64,000 nucleotides of DNA from Clostridia bacterium (GTDB lineage Bacteria; Bacillota; Clostridia; UMGS1840; HGM11507): the NCBI GenBank assembly GCA_017554615.1, contig JAFZHY010000013.1, positions 62,001 to 126,000 on the forward strand, written 5' to 3'. Under the pieces are notes generated by a model, which was not told the DNA's origin, did not search any database, and worked only from the letters and a program-made list of their open reading frames with translations. A program made the translations under genes and the position numbers. Positions 43,144-51,497 of the stretch are shown here, piece by piece; position 1 is the first letter of the stretch; the number at the start of each line of letters is the position of its first letter.

Positions 43144-43593
43144 ATGATTCTTGATAATATTAAGAACAAGGAACTTTATTTTAAATTAGGGGAAGGCTTT
43201 AAAATCGGTCTTGAATTTATCGAAAAATGCAGAAAAGAAGGAATAGAAACCGGAAAATATGAATTAGACGGAAAAAACGTTTATGCAAACGTTCAGGAAT
43301 ATAATTCCAAAGAAGAAGCTAAATTTGAAAACCACAATAATTATATTGACATTCAGTATATTCTAAAAGGTAACGAAATGATGTATTGGGAAGACCTTGC
43401 AAAATGCAGCGAGATGATCCCTTACAACCCTGAAAAAGATGTTACTTTCTATAACGATACTGACTCTGCAGTTGCACTTGAAGTTAACGAAGACGAATTT
43501 GCAATATTCTTCCCAAATGATGTACATAAACCAGGTATGAAAATCAATGAAAGTTTACCTGTTAAGAAAATTTTAATCAAAATTCATATTTAA
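43144..43593 (+). CDS. YhcH/YjgK/YiaL (DUF386) family protein
   Basis: 149 residues, cupin-like double-stranded beta helix. Family marks include NHNNYIDIQYILKGNEMM and the C-terminal HKPGM metal-site region. In other bacteria these occur in sialic-acid or gulonate gene clusters; here the gene is alone, so the sugar is unknown. The ATG at 43144 is preceded by AAAGGGTGG at good spacing; a GTG three codons earlier is less likely. Confidence 0.85.
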   Translation: MILDNIKNKELYFKLGEGFKIGLEFIEKCRKEGIETGKYELDGKNVYANVQEYNSKEEAKFENHNNYIDIQYILKGNEMMYWEDLAKCSEMIPYNPEKDVTFYNDTDSAVALEVNEDEFAIFFPNDVHKPGMKINESLPVKKILIKIHI

Positions 43594-43594
43594 A

Positions 43595-43633
43595 AAAAAG
43601 GTATTTCAGTCTTATGATTGAAATACCTTTTTT
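43595..43633. terminator. Bidirectional terminator
   Basis: AAAAGGTATTTCA / TTGAAATACCTTTT stem with a nine-base loop and A/T runs on both sides, between convergent genes. Confidence 0.8.
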
Positions 43634-43645
43634 ATATTGTTGCTT

Positions 43646-44245
43646 TTATCCTGTAAACATCTGTGTCCAATAGTTACCTTCCTTTACATATCCTACGCCA
43701 ATTTTTGTATATTTAGAACTTAAAATATTTGCTCTGTGCCCTGAAGAATTCATCCACGACGAAACAACTGCTTCAGGTGTTCTCTGCCCTCTTGCTATAT
43801 TCTCTGCCGCACTTCTATACGATATACCAAAGTTTTTCATCATATTAAACGGTGAACCGTATGTGGGCGATGTGTGAGAAAAATATTTGTTGTTTTTCAT
43901 ATCTTCTGATTTAATTCTTGCTACACGGGATAGTTGCCAGTCCATAGTAAGCGCTGATAGCCCATACTTCGCTCTTTCTTTATTTACAAGTTCTACAACT
44001 TTTCTTTCATAATCTGTAATCTCGGAATTTAGTGTTGGGATAGTTAATTTATCCCCCGGATATATTAAATCAGGATTTTTTATTTGCGGGTTAGCCCCTT
44101 TTATTTCGCTAAGGCCAACTTCGTATTTATTTGCTATTTTCCACATACTGTCCCCCGGTACTACCGTATGAGATACTAAGGCATATGCGTTGAATAAACT
44201 TAATGACAAAACAGCCGCAACAATACATATTCTTTTAATCTTCAT
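43646..44245 (-). CDS. Secreted CAP-domain protein with LysM
   Basis: 199 residues: signal peptide ending about residue 22 (AAVLSLSLFNAYA), one LysM domain (about 25-70, HTVVPGDSMWKIANKYEVGL) binding peptidoglycan or chitin-like glycans, and a YkwD-type CAP domain (about 78-199) with HTSPTYGSPFNMM, SAAENIARG and SSGHRANIL. Proteins of this layout occur in spore coats (SafA/YkwD-like) and on vegetative cells. The reaction of bacterial CAP domains is unknown. Confidence 0.9.
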   Translation of the reverse strand: MKIKRICIVAAVLSLSLFNAYALVSHTVVPGDSMWKIANKYEVGLSEIKGANPQIKNPDLIYPGDKLTIPTLNSEITDYERKVVELVNKERAKYGLSALTMDWQLSRVARIKSEDMKNNKYFSHTSPTYGSPFNMMKNFGISYRSAAENIARGQRTPEAVVSSWMNSSGHRANILSSKYTKIGVGYVKEGNYWTQMFTG

Positions 44246-44336
44246 ATTCTTACCTCCTTTTTGAACACCTATTTAGGTTAACATAATATTTGAAATTATG
44301 CAAAGGAAGAAATTGGGGGGATGTGCAAAGCACAGT

Positions 44337-44491
44337 AATTATTAATTATTCATCAGCAGAGCGGCTTCATCATTCATTATTCATTAAAAAATCCTGTCAG
44401 ACTTAATGAATGATGAATATTGAGTAATGAAAAATGAATAATACAAAACAAAAAATCCTATCTTTCGACAGGATTTTTGTTTTGGTGGGAG
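44337..44491. repeat. 155-bp direct repeat, copy A
   Basis: Matches 44723-44877 at 148 of 155 positions. It contains complementary arms built of ATTATTCATT-like words, the tRNA terminator hairpin AATCCT-gTC-gaaa-GAt-AGGATT (44453-44477), and ends with TGGTGGGAG, the last nine bases of tRNA-Tyr including CCA (complement). No tRNA gene follows this copy. Confidence 0.88.
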
Positions 44492-44685
44492 TTTGAAATA
44501 AAATCTGCTTTACTTTGTCCATAATTGGCTTCGTTTATATTTGCGCCAATACTTGTACCACTTCTAACTATTTGTTTAGATATTACACTCTCTTTTTTAT
44601 CCTTAATTAAATATCTTTGTAACTTTATAATTCTTGCCGCAAAATCTATTGACTTTTCAATTAAAATGTTTTCCTTCATTATCAT
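44492..44685 (-). pseudogene. Truncated four-helix-bundle protein (S23/Avd-like)
   Basis: Residues 1 to about 63 of the family are intact: MIMKENILIEKSIDFAARII, then RSGTSIGANINEANYG and KADFIS. The frame then enters the 155-bp repeat and adds unrelated codons, so the last two helices (about 55 residues, compare the whole gene at 27654-28013) are missing. It lies between the two repeat copies. The truncation point is the repeat junction itself, so loss and duplication are probably one event. Confidence 0.8.
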
Positions 44686-44722
44686 CACCAAGGATATTAT
44701 ATCAATAAAACTAAAGAAATTC

Positions 44723-44877
44723 AATTATTAATTATTCATTAGCGAAGCGGCTTCACCATTCATTATTCATTAAAAAATCCTGTCAAACTTAATGAATGAT
44801 GAATATTGAATAATGAAAAATGAATAATACAAAACAAAAAATCCTATCTTTCGACAGGATTTTCGTTTTGGTGGGAG
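44723..44877. repeat. 155-bp direct repeat, copy B, joined to tRNA-Tyr
   Basis: Second copy, running into the true tRNA-Tyr gene. The core holds forward arms (ATTATTCATT words) and their reverse complements (AATGAATAAT words) around AAAAAATCCTGTC, so it can fold on itself. Confidence 0.88.
44837..44862 (-). terminator. Terminator of the tRNA-Pro/Thr/Tyr group
   Basis: Minus strand AATCCTGTCGAAAGATAGG-type hairpin closed by GAAA-like loop, followed by TTTTTTGTTTTG, seven bases after tRNA-Tyr. Confidence 0.75.
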
Positions 44878-44953
44878 AGGGTGGATTCGAACCACCGAAG
44901 GCGGAGCCAACAGATTTACAGTCTGCCCCCTTTGGCCACTCGGGAACTCTCCC
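44869..44953 (-). tRNA. tRNA-Tyr (GTA)
   Basis: 85 nt including encoded CCA. Acceptor GGGAGAG / CTCTCCC, anticodon GTA in GACTGTAAATC, long variable arm typical of bacterial tRNA-Tyr, T-loop GGTTCGAATCC. Its 3' tail is the seed of the duplicated repeat. Confidence 0.95.
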
Positions 44954-45029
44954 TGGAGCTGGTGATGGGACTCGAACCCGCGACCTGCTGATTACAAATC
45001 AGCTGCTCTACCAATTGAGCTACACCAGC
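44954..45029 (-). tRNA. tRNA-Thr (TGT)
   Basis: 76 nt with encoded CCA. Acceptor GCTGGTG / CACCAGC, anticodon TGT in CTGATTTGTAATCAG, T-loop GGTTCGAGTCC. It abuts tRNA-Tyr with no spacer. Confidence 0.95.
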
Positions 45030-45103
45030 AAATATTCAGTAACAACATTTCATATTATAAAATACTATTACCGATTTGTCAATACCCTTTTTTATCAAAA
45101 AGG

Positions 45104-45180
45104 TGGTCGAGGCGACAGGACTTGAACCTGCGGCATCTTGGTCCCAAACCAAGCACTCTACCAAACTGAGCTACGCCTCG
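45104..45180 (-). tRNA. tRNA-Pro (TGG)
   Basis: 77 nt with encoded CCA. Acceptor CGAGGCG / CGCCTCG, anticodon TGG in CTTGGTTTGGGACCAAG, T-loop GGTTCAAGTCC. First gene of the tRNA group. Confidence 0.95.
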
Positions 45181-45259
45181 AAAACAGTCAGTTTTTTACC
45201 AACGCAAAATATATTATACATATAATAGAGTGCTTTGTCAAGAATATTTTTAAATTTTT

Positions 45260-45919
45260 TTAAATTATTTTTCCGTTTCTTAATGTTATAAGTTTTGTAA
45301 AGTGTTTTTTGTAATCTAAGTTATGGGTTACCATAATTACGGTTACTCCGTTTTTATTGATTTGTTTTATTAAATTTATTATTACATCCGAAGAATCAGA
45401 GTCAAGATTGCCTGTCGGCTCGTCTGCTATAATTATCTTAGGTTTATTTATCATAGCACGGGCTATGGATACTCTTTGCATCTGCCCTCCTGACATTTCA
45501 TTCGGCTTATGATATATTCTGTCTTCTAAACCTACTTTTAAAAGTTCTTCCTTTGCATATTCTATACGGTTTTTATGCTTTATTTTAGAATATGCCAGAG
45601 GAAGCATCACATTTTCAAGCGCTGTCATTCCTGGGATAAGATTAAAAGACTGGAATACAAAGCCTAAAGTTTTATTGCGAAATTCGCTTATTTTTCTATC
45701 CCCCAAACTCCATATATCCCTTCCCTCTATTTCCACTTTACCTCCTGTTGGTTTTAAAAGCCCTGCAATTATATTTGATAATGTAGATTTTCCGCTTCCC
45801 GATTGGCCTACAATACCCACAAACTCCCCTTTATTTATTTTTATGTTAATATCTTCCAGAACTTTGACCTTTGTTTTCCCTAAGATATATTCTTTGTTTA
45901 TACCCTCTAACTTTATCAT
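45260..45919 (-). CDS. ABC transporter ATPase, LolD/MacB-type
   Basis: 219 residues: Walker A GQSGSGKST (about 37-45), Q-loop, signature MSGGQMQRVS, Walker B IIIADEPTGNLD, switch His in VTHNLD. This subclass works with FtsX/MacB-like permeases in peptide, lipoprotein or lantibiotic export. No permease gene is adjacent on either side, so the partner is unknown. It is flanked by the tRNA group and the divergent clpE. Confidence 0.88.
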   Translation of the reverse strand: MIKLEGINKEYILGKTKVKVLEDINIKINKGEFVGIVGQSGSGKSTLSNIIAGLLKPTGGKVEIEGRDIWSLGDRKISEFRNKTLGFVFQSFNLIPGMTALENVMLPLAYSKIKHKNRIEYAKEELLKVGLEDRIYHKPNEMSGGQMQRVSIARAMINKPKIIIADEPTGNLDSDSSDVIINLIKQINKNGVTVIMVTHNLDYKKHFTKLITLRNGKII

Positions 45920-46015
45920 TTTATCCTCCGTTTTAAGTACAACACTAAATTATTCTAATAATAATTTTTTAGTTTTGTGCATTTATTAATAGTATGTAAA
46001 TTATTTTAAAAAATA

Positions 46016-46044
46016 TTGAAATTATTTGTTTTTTAGTATATGAT
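46016..46044 (+). promoter_or_regulatory. Promoter of the clpE-like gene
   Basis: TTGAAA (46016-46021), 17-bp spacer, TATGAT (46039-46044). No CtsR-type heptad repeat was seen nearby. Confidence 0.5.
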
Positions 46045-46086
46045 TTATAATGTGATATGTTTTAAAACAAAAGGAGATTTATATAT

Positions 46087-48294
46087 ATGATATGTTGTAA
46101 ATGCAAGAAAAACATGGCTGTTGTATTTATCAATAAATTTGAAAACGGTAAGCAGGTAAATGAAGGATATTGCCTTGCGTGTGCCAAAACTATGGGAATA
46201 AAACCGTTGGAACAGATGATGAATCAACTTGGTATATCCGATGCCGATTTAGAAAACTTAAACTCTGAAATGGGGGATTTTTTAAACGAAATGGGAGAGG
46301 GCAACAGTATGACACTTCCTCCTAACTTCGATTCATCCAAAAACGAAGCCTCCTCAAAAGGAGAAAAAATTGATTCAAAGAGTATGCTTGAAATTTATGG
46401 AACTTCCCTTACCCGTCGTGCAAGAGGTAACGAACTTGAAGTTGTTGTAGGAAGAGAAAAAGAAATTGAGCGTGTTCTTCATATTTTAAACAGAAAAACA
46501 AAGAATAACCCTGTGCTTTTAGGCGAACCAGGGGTTGGTAAAACTGCTGTTGCAGAAGGTGTTGCTATAAATATTGTAAAAGGCAATGTTCCTGAAAAAC
46601 TGCTTGATTTTGAAGTGTATTTAATAGACTTTACTGCCCTTTTGGCAGGTACACAGTTTAGAGGTCAGTTTGAGGGAAGACTTAAAAAACTAATTGATGA
46701 AGTTAAGGCAAGAAAAAATGTTATTTTAGTTATTGACGAACTTCATAATATTGTGGCTGCAGGAGATGCAGACGGAGCAATGAACGCTGCAAACATTCTA
46801 AAACCTGCTCTTTCAAGAGGGGAAATAAGAGTTATCGGTGCTACAACCTTTAACGAATACCGAAAGCACATTGAAAAAGACTCTGCTTTAGAAAGAAGAT
46901 TTGCCCCTGTTAATATTGACGAGCCAAGCGAAGAAGATTCATTTGAAATTTTAAAAGGGTTAAGACCGTTTTATGAAAATTATCATAACATCACTTTGTC
47001 TGATGAGGTTTTAAAAACTGCAGTTTCACTTTCTAAAAGATATATTCCTGAAAGATTTTTGCCTGATAAGGCTATTGACCTTATAGACGAATGCGGGTCT
47101 AAGAAAAACTTAGAGAACAAAAAACTTGCAGAACTTAACACTCTTAACAAAAAACTTTTAAAAGTTATAGAAGAAAGAGAAAACTTAGAAAAAGTGGAAG
47201 AAAATATTGATCCTGATTATCAGAAAATTTCTGAACTTAAAATGGAAGAATTAAAGATAAATGACAGGATAAAGGAACTTGAAAAAGATTCATTAAATCT
47301 TCCTGTTACGGTTGAAGATGTTGTTACGGTGGTTGAAAAGTTATCAGGCGTTCCTATCACCGACCTTAAGGAAAACGATATTAAACTTTTAAAAGATTTA
47401 AAAGAAAGAATGAACGAAAGAATTGTAGGACAGGATGATGCTCTTGACACAGTTTCTTCAGTTATAAGAAGAAACAGAGCAGGTCTTATAAAGAAGAAAA
47501 AACCGTCTTCCTTTATATTTGTCGGGCCGACAGGTGTTGGTAAAACCGAACTTGTAAAGACTCTTTCAAAAGAAATTCTCGGTACAGAAGATGCAATTAT
47601 AAGATTTGATATGTCTGAATATATGGAAAAACACACAGTATCAAAACTTATCGGCTCTCCTCCTGGATATGTTGGATATGACAATGCAGGTCTTCTTACA
47701 GAAAAGGTCAGAAGAAACCCTTATTCAATTATTCTTTTTGATGAAATTGAAAAAGCACATACTGATATATTTAATATTCTTCTTCAGGTTTTAGATGACG
47801 GAAAACTTACAGACAGCCACGGAAAGACTGTTCATTTTGAAAATACAGTGGTTATTATGACATCTAATGCAGGGTCTGATTACCGAAGTTCATCATTTGG
47901 GTTTATTGAAAATGAGAAAGAGTCAAGCAAGGAAAAGGTAAAAAGCGCTTTAAAAGAATTTTTCCGTCCTGAATTTTTAAACAGGGTTGACGAAATTGTT
48001 ATATTTAATCATCTATCTAAAGAAAATATCAAAGGGATTGTAGATATAATGATTTCTGATTTACAAAAAGACCTTGACGATAAGGAAATTAAAATAAGAC
48101 TTACAGAAGATGCAAAAGATTATCTTGCCACTAAAGGTTATGACGAAAAGTTTGGCGCAAGGCCTTTAAGGCGACTTATTCAAAAAGAAATAGAATCAGT
48201 ACTTGCAGATATGTATATAAACGAAAAATTAAAGTATAACGACTTGGTTGAAGTTGGTTGTAAAGACAGCAAACTTACATTTAATATTATTTAA
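46087..48294 (+). CDS. clpE: ClpE/ClpC-type AAA+ unfoldase
   Basis: 735 residues. An N-terminal zinc finger CCKCKKN ... CLACAK (about 3-38) marks the ClpE type. Two AAA+ modules follow: Walker A GEPGVGKT and Walker B VILVIDELHN in the first, GPTGVGKT and IILFDEIEKAH in the second, with a coiled middle domain at about 335-400. It would feed unfolded proteins to ClpP; a ClpP-binding loop is expected but not clearly read. Usually stress-induced; an AAAAGGAG ribosome site is present and a terminator follows. Confidence 0.9.
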   Translation: MICCKCKKNMAVVFINKFENGKQVNEGYCLACAKTMGIKPLEQMMNQLGISDADLENLNSEMGDFLNEMGEGNSMTLPPNFDSSKNEASSKGEKIDSKSMLEIYGTSLTRRARGNELEVVVGREKEIERVLHILNRKTKNNPVLLGEPGVGKTAVAEGVAINIVKGNVPEKLLDFEVYLIDFTALLAGTQFRGQFEGRLKKLIDEVKARKNVILVIDELHNIVAAGDADGAMNAANILKPALSRGEIRVIGATTFNEYRKHIEKDSALERRFAPVNIDEPSEEDSFEILKGLRPFYENYHNITLSDEVLKTAVSLSKRYIPERFLPDKAIDLIDECGSKKNLENKKLAELNTLNKKLLKVIEERENLEKVEENIDPDYQKISELKMEELKINDRIKELEKDSLNLPVTVEDVVTVVEKLSGVPITDLKENDIKLLKDLKERMNERIVGQDDALDTVSSVIRRNRAGLIKKKKPSSFIFVGPTGVGKTELVKTLSKEILGTEDAIIRFDMSEYMEKHTVSKLIGSPPGYVGYDNAGLLTEKVRRNPYSIILFDEIEKAHTDIFNILLQVLDDGKLTDSHGKTVHFENTVVIMTSNAGSDYRSSSFGFIENEKESSKEKVKSALKEFFRPEFLNRVDEIVIFNHLSKENIKGIVDIMISDLQKDLDDKEIKIRLTEDAKDYLATKGYDEKFGARPLRRLIQKEIESVLADMYINEKLKYNDLVEVGCKDSKLTFNII

Positions 48295-48297
48295 TTT

Positions 48298-48331
48298 AAA
48301 AAACTTCGGAACTTTAATTCCGAAGTTTTTT
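48298..48331. terminator. Bidirectional terminator
   Basis: AAAAAACTTCGGAA / TTCCGAAGTTTTTT stem between convergent genes. Confidence 0.85.
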
Positions 48332-48349
48332 ATATTCTTTTGGGCAATT

Positions 48350-50410
48350 CTATTTTGCAACATATTCTTTAACAATTTCTTCAATCATTGCTTTAACATC
48401 AGATTCAAACATTAATTTTTCTCTTACACCATTTCTTGTAAAGTAAAGATTAACACCATCAAATTCCAATGCTCCATCAGATAAAGTATTGCTAAGTGTT
48501 CCTGCGTTTATTAAAAGAGATGGATACTTTCCATTACTTGCAGCAATTTCAAGAATAGCATTTACTTCTGCACTGTTTTGTGTTCCTATTCCTACAAGTT
48601 TATTTTTCAAATCTCCGTATAGAGTATTACCAATATTTAACTCATTTGAACCGTTTGCTTTTGATGCATCCACTCTGTAGCCTATTAATATATTATTGTT
48701 TCCGCCTGTAAGATTAGCACCACTATATGCACCTATAAGTGTATTTGATGACCCTTTGTTATCCTTACCTGAGTGCATCCCTACATATACATTATTGGAA
48801 GTGTTTTCATTTGCATATCCTGCTAAATGCCCGATACCTACATTATATTTACCGGTAGTAGTATTTGATAATGTAGAATGTCCCACACCTACATTACTGG
48901 TTGCTTTATCTTCCTGTCCGTTTGCATTTTTTACAGAAGTCATTTTATTACCTGAACTTGTTCCGATAGAAATATTGTAGTCGCCACCGCCACCTTTATA
49001 TTGAGCCATTTCTCCTATTGCTATATTGTTATTGTTGGTAGTTGATACTCCTTTTTGTGCGTAAGAACCTATTGCTATATTAGATTTTCCGCCAACACGG
49101 CCAGCCATACTTCCGTGACCAACCGATATATTGTCATTACCATTTGTAGTATCAGTTTGTGATGCTGAACCAAGGGCTATATTTCTCTGGCCAGAGGTAT
49201 TACGCCATAATGCATCTGCACCTATTGCAATATTAAATCTTCCTGTTGTATTTCTGGTAAGTGCAAAAGTTCCTATTGCATAGTTTCTATCTCCGCTTAT
49301 ATTTTCAGCCAGTGCAAGTCTTCCCAATGCAACATTACGGCTTCCTACTGTATTATCACGAAGTGCTTCAGTGCCGATTGCGGTATTCCAGTACCCGCTT
49401 GTGTTATTAGCCATAGCATCTTTGCCTATACCGACATTAAGTTCTCCTGTTGTATTATACTGACCGACATTTTTCCCAAGATATACATTTCCTTGCGATG
49501 AATCTGAAAGTTGCATTTCTACTGTTTTGTTTCCGTTTTCGTCTAAAAATTCAACTTCTGCAGAATTTTCAGATATTATTTTTTTAATTGAAATGTTTTT
49601 TATAGTTCCATCAAAAATGCCTGACTCTTTAAGTGGGTCTGCAATATCTGTGAGTAATATTTTAAAATCACCATTTTCTTTAGAACGGATACCGAATGCA
49701 TAATGTTTTGGGCCTCCGCCATTATAGGTTATAAAAGGTTCAGAATTTCCTATTACCACACTGAATGCAACCGAAGCATTAGGGCTGGATGCTTTAGAAC
49801 AGTCAGTTACATCAAATTCTATCTGATAAAGGTTAGTTCCTGTGTTTTCAGGCATATTAAATACTAAAGGTGTTACTTCGCCTATGGTATGTTTAAATCC
49901 GTTTTTAAAATCACCTGTCCAGCCTTTAGATTCCCAACCGTAAGGACTGGCAAGTTCTTCGCCTAAAATAACACTATATGTATTCTCGTCATTAGAAGTA
50001 ATTAAAACACTTTTATTTACATCATCCCATTTAACCGAAACATCAAGACTTTCTGCTACTGCTCTTACAGGGACTAAAGTTCTTCCGTCTATTATAACAG
50101 GTGCCACATCTAAAGATGACACACTGCTATCTTTAACTAACATTTTATCATCAACCTGCATAACAACTGTTTTTTCATTTTTTGTTCCTACTATTGTCTT
50201 AGTATCAGAAACCCATTCTACCGATGCACCAAGTTTTTCAAAAATGCCTCTCATAGGAACCATTGTTCGTCCGTCGATAATTTGAGGGTTTACATCAAAT
50301 ATAACTTCCTCTCCGTCTACATAAACCGATATATCGCCTTGTGCAGATACAGTTAAGGAAAGTGCAAAGGTTAAGGCAACCACCATAAATAAGATTTTTA
50401 ATTTTTTCAT
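48350..50410 (-). CDS. Surface protein: copper-amine-oxidase-type N-domain plus YadA-head-like beta-roll repeats
   Basis: 686 residues. Signal peptide (about 1-24, ending SLTVSAQG), then a Cu_amine_oxidN1-like domain (about 27-145) with two IIDGRT(M/L)VP(M/V)R repeats, a beta domain (about 150-300), then about 15 repeats of 21-26 residues of the form TG.xNxAIGxxAL or similar (about 310-590), like YadA/Hia head beta-rolls and phage tail fibres. A short C-terminal coiled region (FESDVKAMIEEIVKEYV) could trimerise. No membrane anchor or sortase signal, so attachment may be by the N-domain. Adhesion is likely but unproven. Starts at 50410 with AAAGGATG. Confidence 0.85.
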   Translation of the reverse strand: MKKLKILFMVVALTFALSLTVSAQGDISVYVDGEEVIFDVNPQIIDGRTMVPMRGIFEKLGASVEWVSDTKTIVGTKNEKTVVMQVDDKMLVKDSSVSSLDVAPVIIDGRTLVPVRAVAESLDVSVKWDDVNKSVLITSNDENTYSVILGEELASPYGWESKGWTGDFKNGFKHTIGEVTPLVFNMPENTGTNLYQIEFDVTDCSKASSPNASVAFSVVIGNSEPFITYNGGGPKHYAFGIRSKENGDFKILLTDIADPLKESGIFDGTIKNISIKKIISENSAEVEFLDENGNKTVEMQLSDSSQGNVYLGKNVGQYNTTGELNVGIGKDAMANNTSGYWNTAIGTEALRDNTVGSRNVALGRLALAENISGDRNYAIGTFALTRNTTGRFNIAIGADALWRNTSGQRNIALGSASQTDTTNGNDNISVGHGSMAGRVGGKSNIAIGSYAQKGVSTTNNNNIAIGEMAQYKGGGGDYNISIGTSSGNKMTSVKNANGQEDKATSNVGVGHSTLSNTTTGKYNVGIGHLAGYANENTSNNVYVGMHSGKDNKGSSNTLIGAYSGANLTGGNNNILIGYRVDASKANGSNELNIGNTLYGDLKNKLVGIGTQNSAEVNAILEIAASNGKYPSLLINAGTLSNTLSDGALEFDGVNLYFTRNGVREKLMFESDVKAMIEEIVKEYVAK

Positions 50411-50622
50411 AAAAAACATCCTTTCTGTCGGTTGGAATTAGTACACTTTTTAAAGGATATTTATCAAATTAAAAAAGTGTATGGCCGAGGCCATACACCG
50501 AAAAATACAGCTCCGGTCGCCAAACCAATTGCATCAGCCATAAGCACGCAAAAAAGAAGCTATATTTTTACCTATTGTAAAAATACGCACTTATGGCTAA
50601 AAATATTCAATTGGTTTGGCAT
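50411..50622 (-). promoter_or_regulatory. Long structured leader with internal terminator, beta-roll protein gene
   Basis: About 210 nt. On the minus strand: 13-bp perfect stem GCCAAACCAATTG / CAATTGGTTTGGC, inside it AGCCATAAG / CTTATGGCT, inside that ATTTTTAC / GGTAAAAAT; then GACCGGAGCTGTATTTTTCG, then terminator GTGTATGGCC / GGCCATACAC plus TTTTTT, about 80 nt before the start. The segment GCTGTAT-TTTTTCGGTG before the terminator parallels GTTGTATGTTTTTCGTG in the leader at 39.3 kb. Candidate attenuator or riboswitch of unknown family. There is no gene in 50411-50732. Confidence 0.7.
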
Positions 50623-50627
50623 TTTCT

Positions 50628-50656
50628 ATTTTAACATAATATTTTTATTAATGCAA
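50628..50656 (-). promoter_or_regulatory. Promoter of the beta-roll protein gene
   Basis: Minus strand TTGCAT (50656-50651), 17-bp spacer, TAAAAT (50633-50628). The transcript would begin right at the first long stem. Confidence 0.6.
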
Positions 50657-50690
50657 TATAATATTATTATGCTTTTTTTGCAATAAAAAA

Positions 50691-50714
50691 TGCAGTACCT
50701 AACAAGGTACTGCA
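50691..50714 (-). terminator. Terminator after the ZIP transporter gene
   Basis: TGCAGTACCT / AGGTACTGCA stem, then TTTTTTATTG on the minus strand. Confidence 0.8.
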
Positions 50715-50732
50715 CTAAAAATAAACAAACTA

Positions 50733-51488
50733 TTAAATTAAACCTATAAGTACAACCATTAAAATACCTGTAATTAAGGCAAAGGTTGCATTTTTTTGAA
50801 ATCCGTGCTCATGAGATTCGGGTATAATTTCGTCTGACACAACATAAATAATTGCGCCGAATGTAAAAGCATTGAAAAACAAAAGAAGTACCGGTGGAAG
50901 TGTTCCTAAGATTATCCCCAATATAACACCAGGAAGCATCATAAGAGCGACAATTAGAGATATTAGAAATGTTTTAGCCTTACTCATACCTGACATAATA
51001 AGAGGAACTGCCACAATAAGCCCTTCAGGAATTTTCTGCACTACCATAGAAAGAGCAATAATAAGCCCTTCTTTAGTTAAACCTTCGGCAAACGAAAGAC
51101 CTGTTGCCAACCCTTCAGGAATATTATGGATAGCGATTGCAATAATTAAAAGTAAGATTCTGTTGGTTGATTTATATTTTTTGTTATCCTCTTTTATTTC
51201 CCCGTCTGAATGGATATGTATATGAGGCACAAATTTATCAATAACACTTATAAATAAAGCACCCAAAAACACTCCCAAAACTGCCAGTAAGTTAAGTTTT
51301 ATGGTATTTGTATCTAAAAAAGCAGACGGAAGCAAACCTAAAAAGGCAGCGCCAAGCATAACACCTGCTGCAAAGCCTAACAAGGCATCATTTGTTTTAT
51401 GGGATATTTTTTTTACTAAAATTCCTAAAACAGAGCCTGATATACTGCTTATAATAACTGTAAGTCCGGCAAGAAATCCATACAACAT
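50733..51488 (-). CDS. ZIP-family metal transporter
   Basis: 251 residues, about eight membrane helices. Helix IV-like segment IAIHNIPEGLATGLSFAEGL and helix V-like VQKIPEGLIVAVPL carry the paired HNxPEG / (Q)xxPEG metal site, as in ZupT-type importers of zinc and other divalent cations. A His-rich loop (HIHIHSDGE) lies between helices III and IV. Metal choice is unknown. It lies 9 bp downstream of proC. Confidence 0.9.
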   Translation of the reverse strand: MLYGFLAGLTVIISSISGSVLGILVKKISHKTNDALLGFAAGVMLGAAFLGLLPSAFLDTNTIKLNLLAVLGVFLGALFISVIDKFVPHIHIHSDGEIKEDNKKYKSTNRILLLIIAIAIHNIPEGLATGLSFAEGLTKEGLIIALSMVVQKIPEGLIVAVPLIMSGMSKAKTFLISLIVALMMLPGVILGIILGTLPPVLLLFFNAFTFGAIIYVVSDEIIPESHEHGFQKNATFALITGILMVVLIGLI

Positions 51489-51497
51489 AATTTTTCC

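Noticed and set aside
44820-45125. 101-codon plus-strand frame
   Set aside because: It is antisense to the tRNA-Tyr and tRNA-Thr genes; this kind of translation is a well-known false gene over tRNAs.
46000-46086. CtsR operator upstream of clpE
   Set aside because: No GGTCAAA-type heptad repeat is visible, so stress control by CtsR cannot be claimed.
50432-50686. 84-codon plus-strand frame
   Set aside because: It lies opposite the structured leader and promoter of the beta-roll gene and has no ribosome site.
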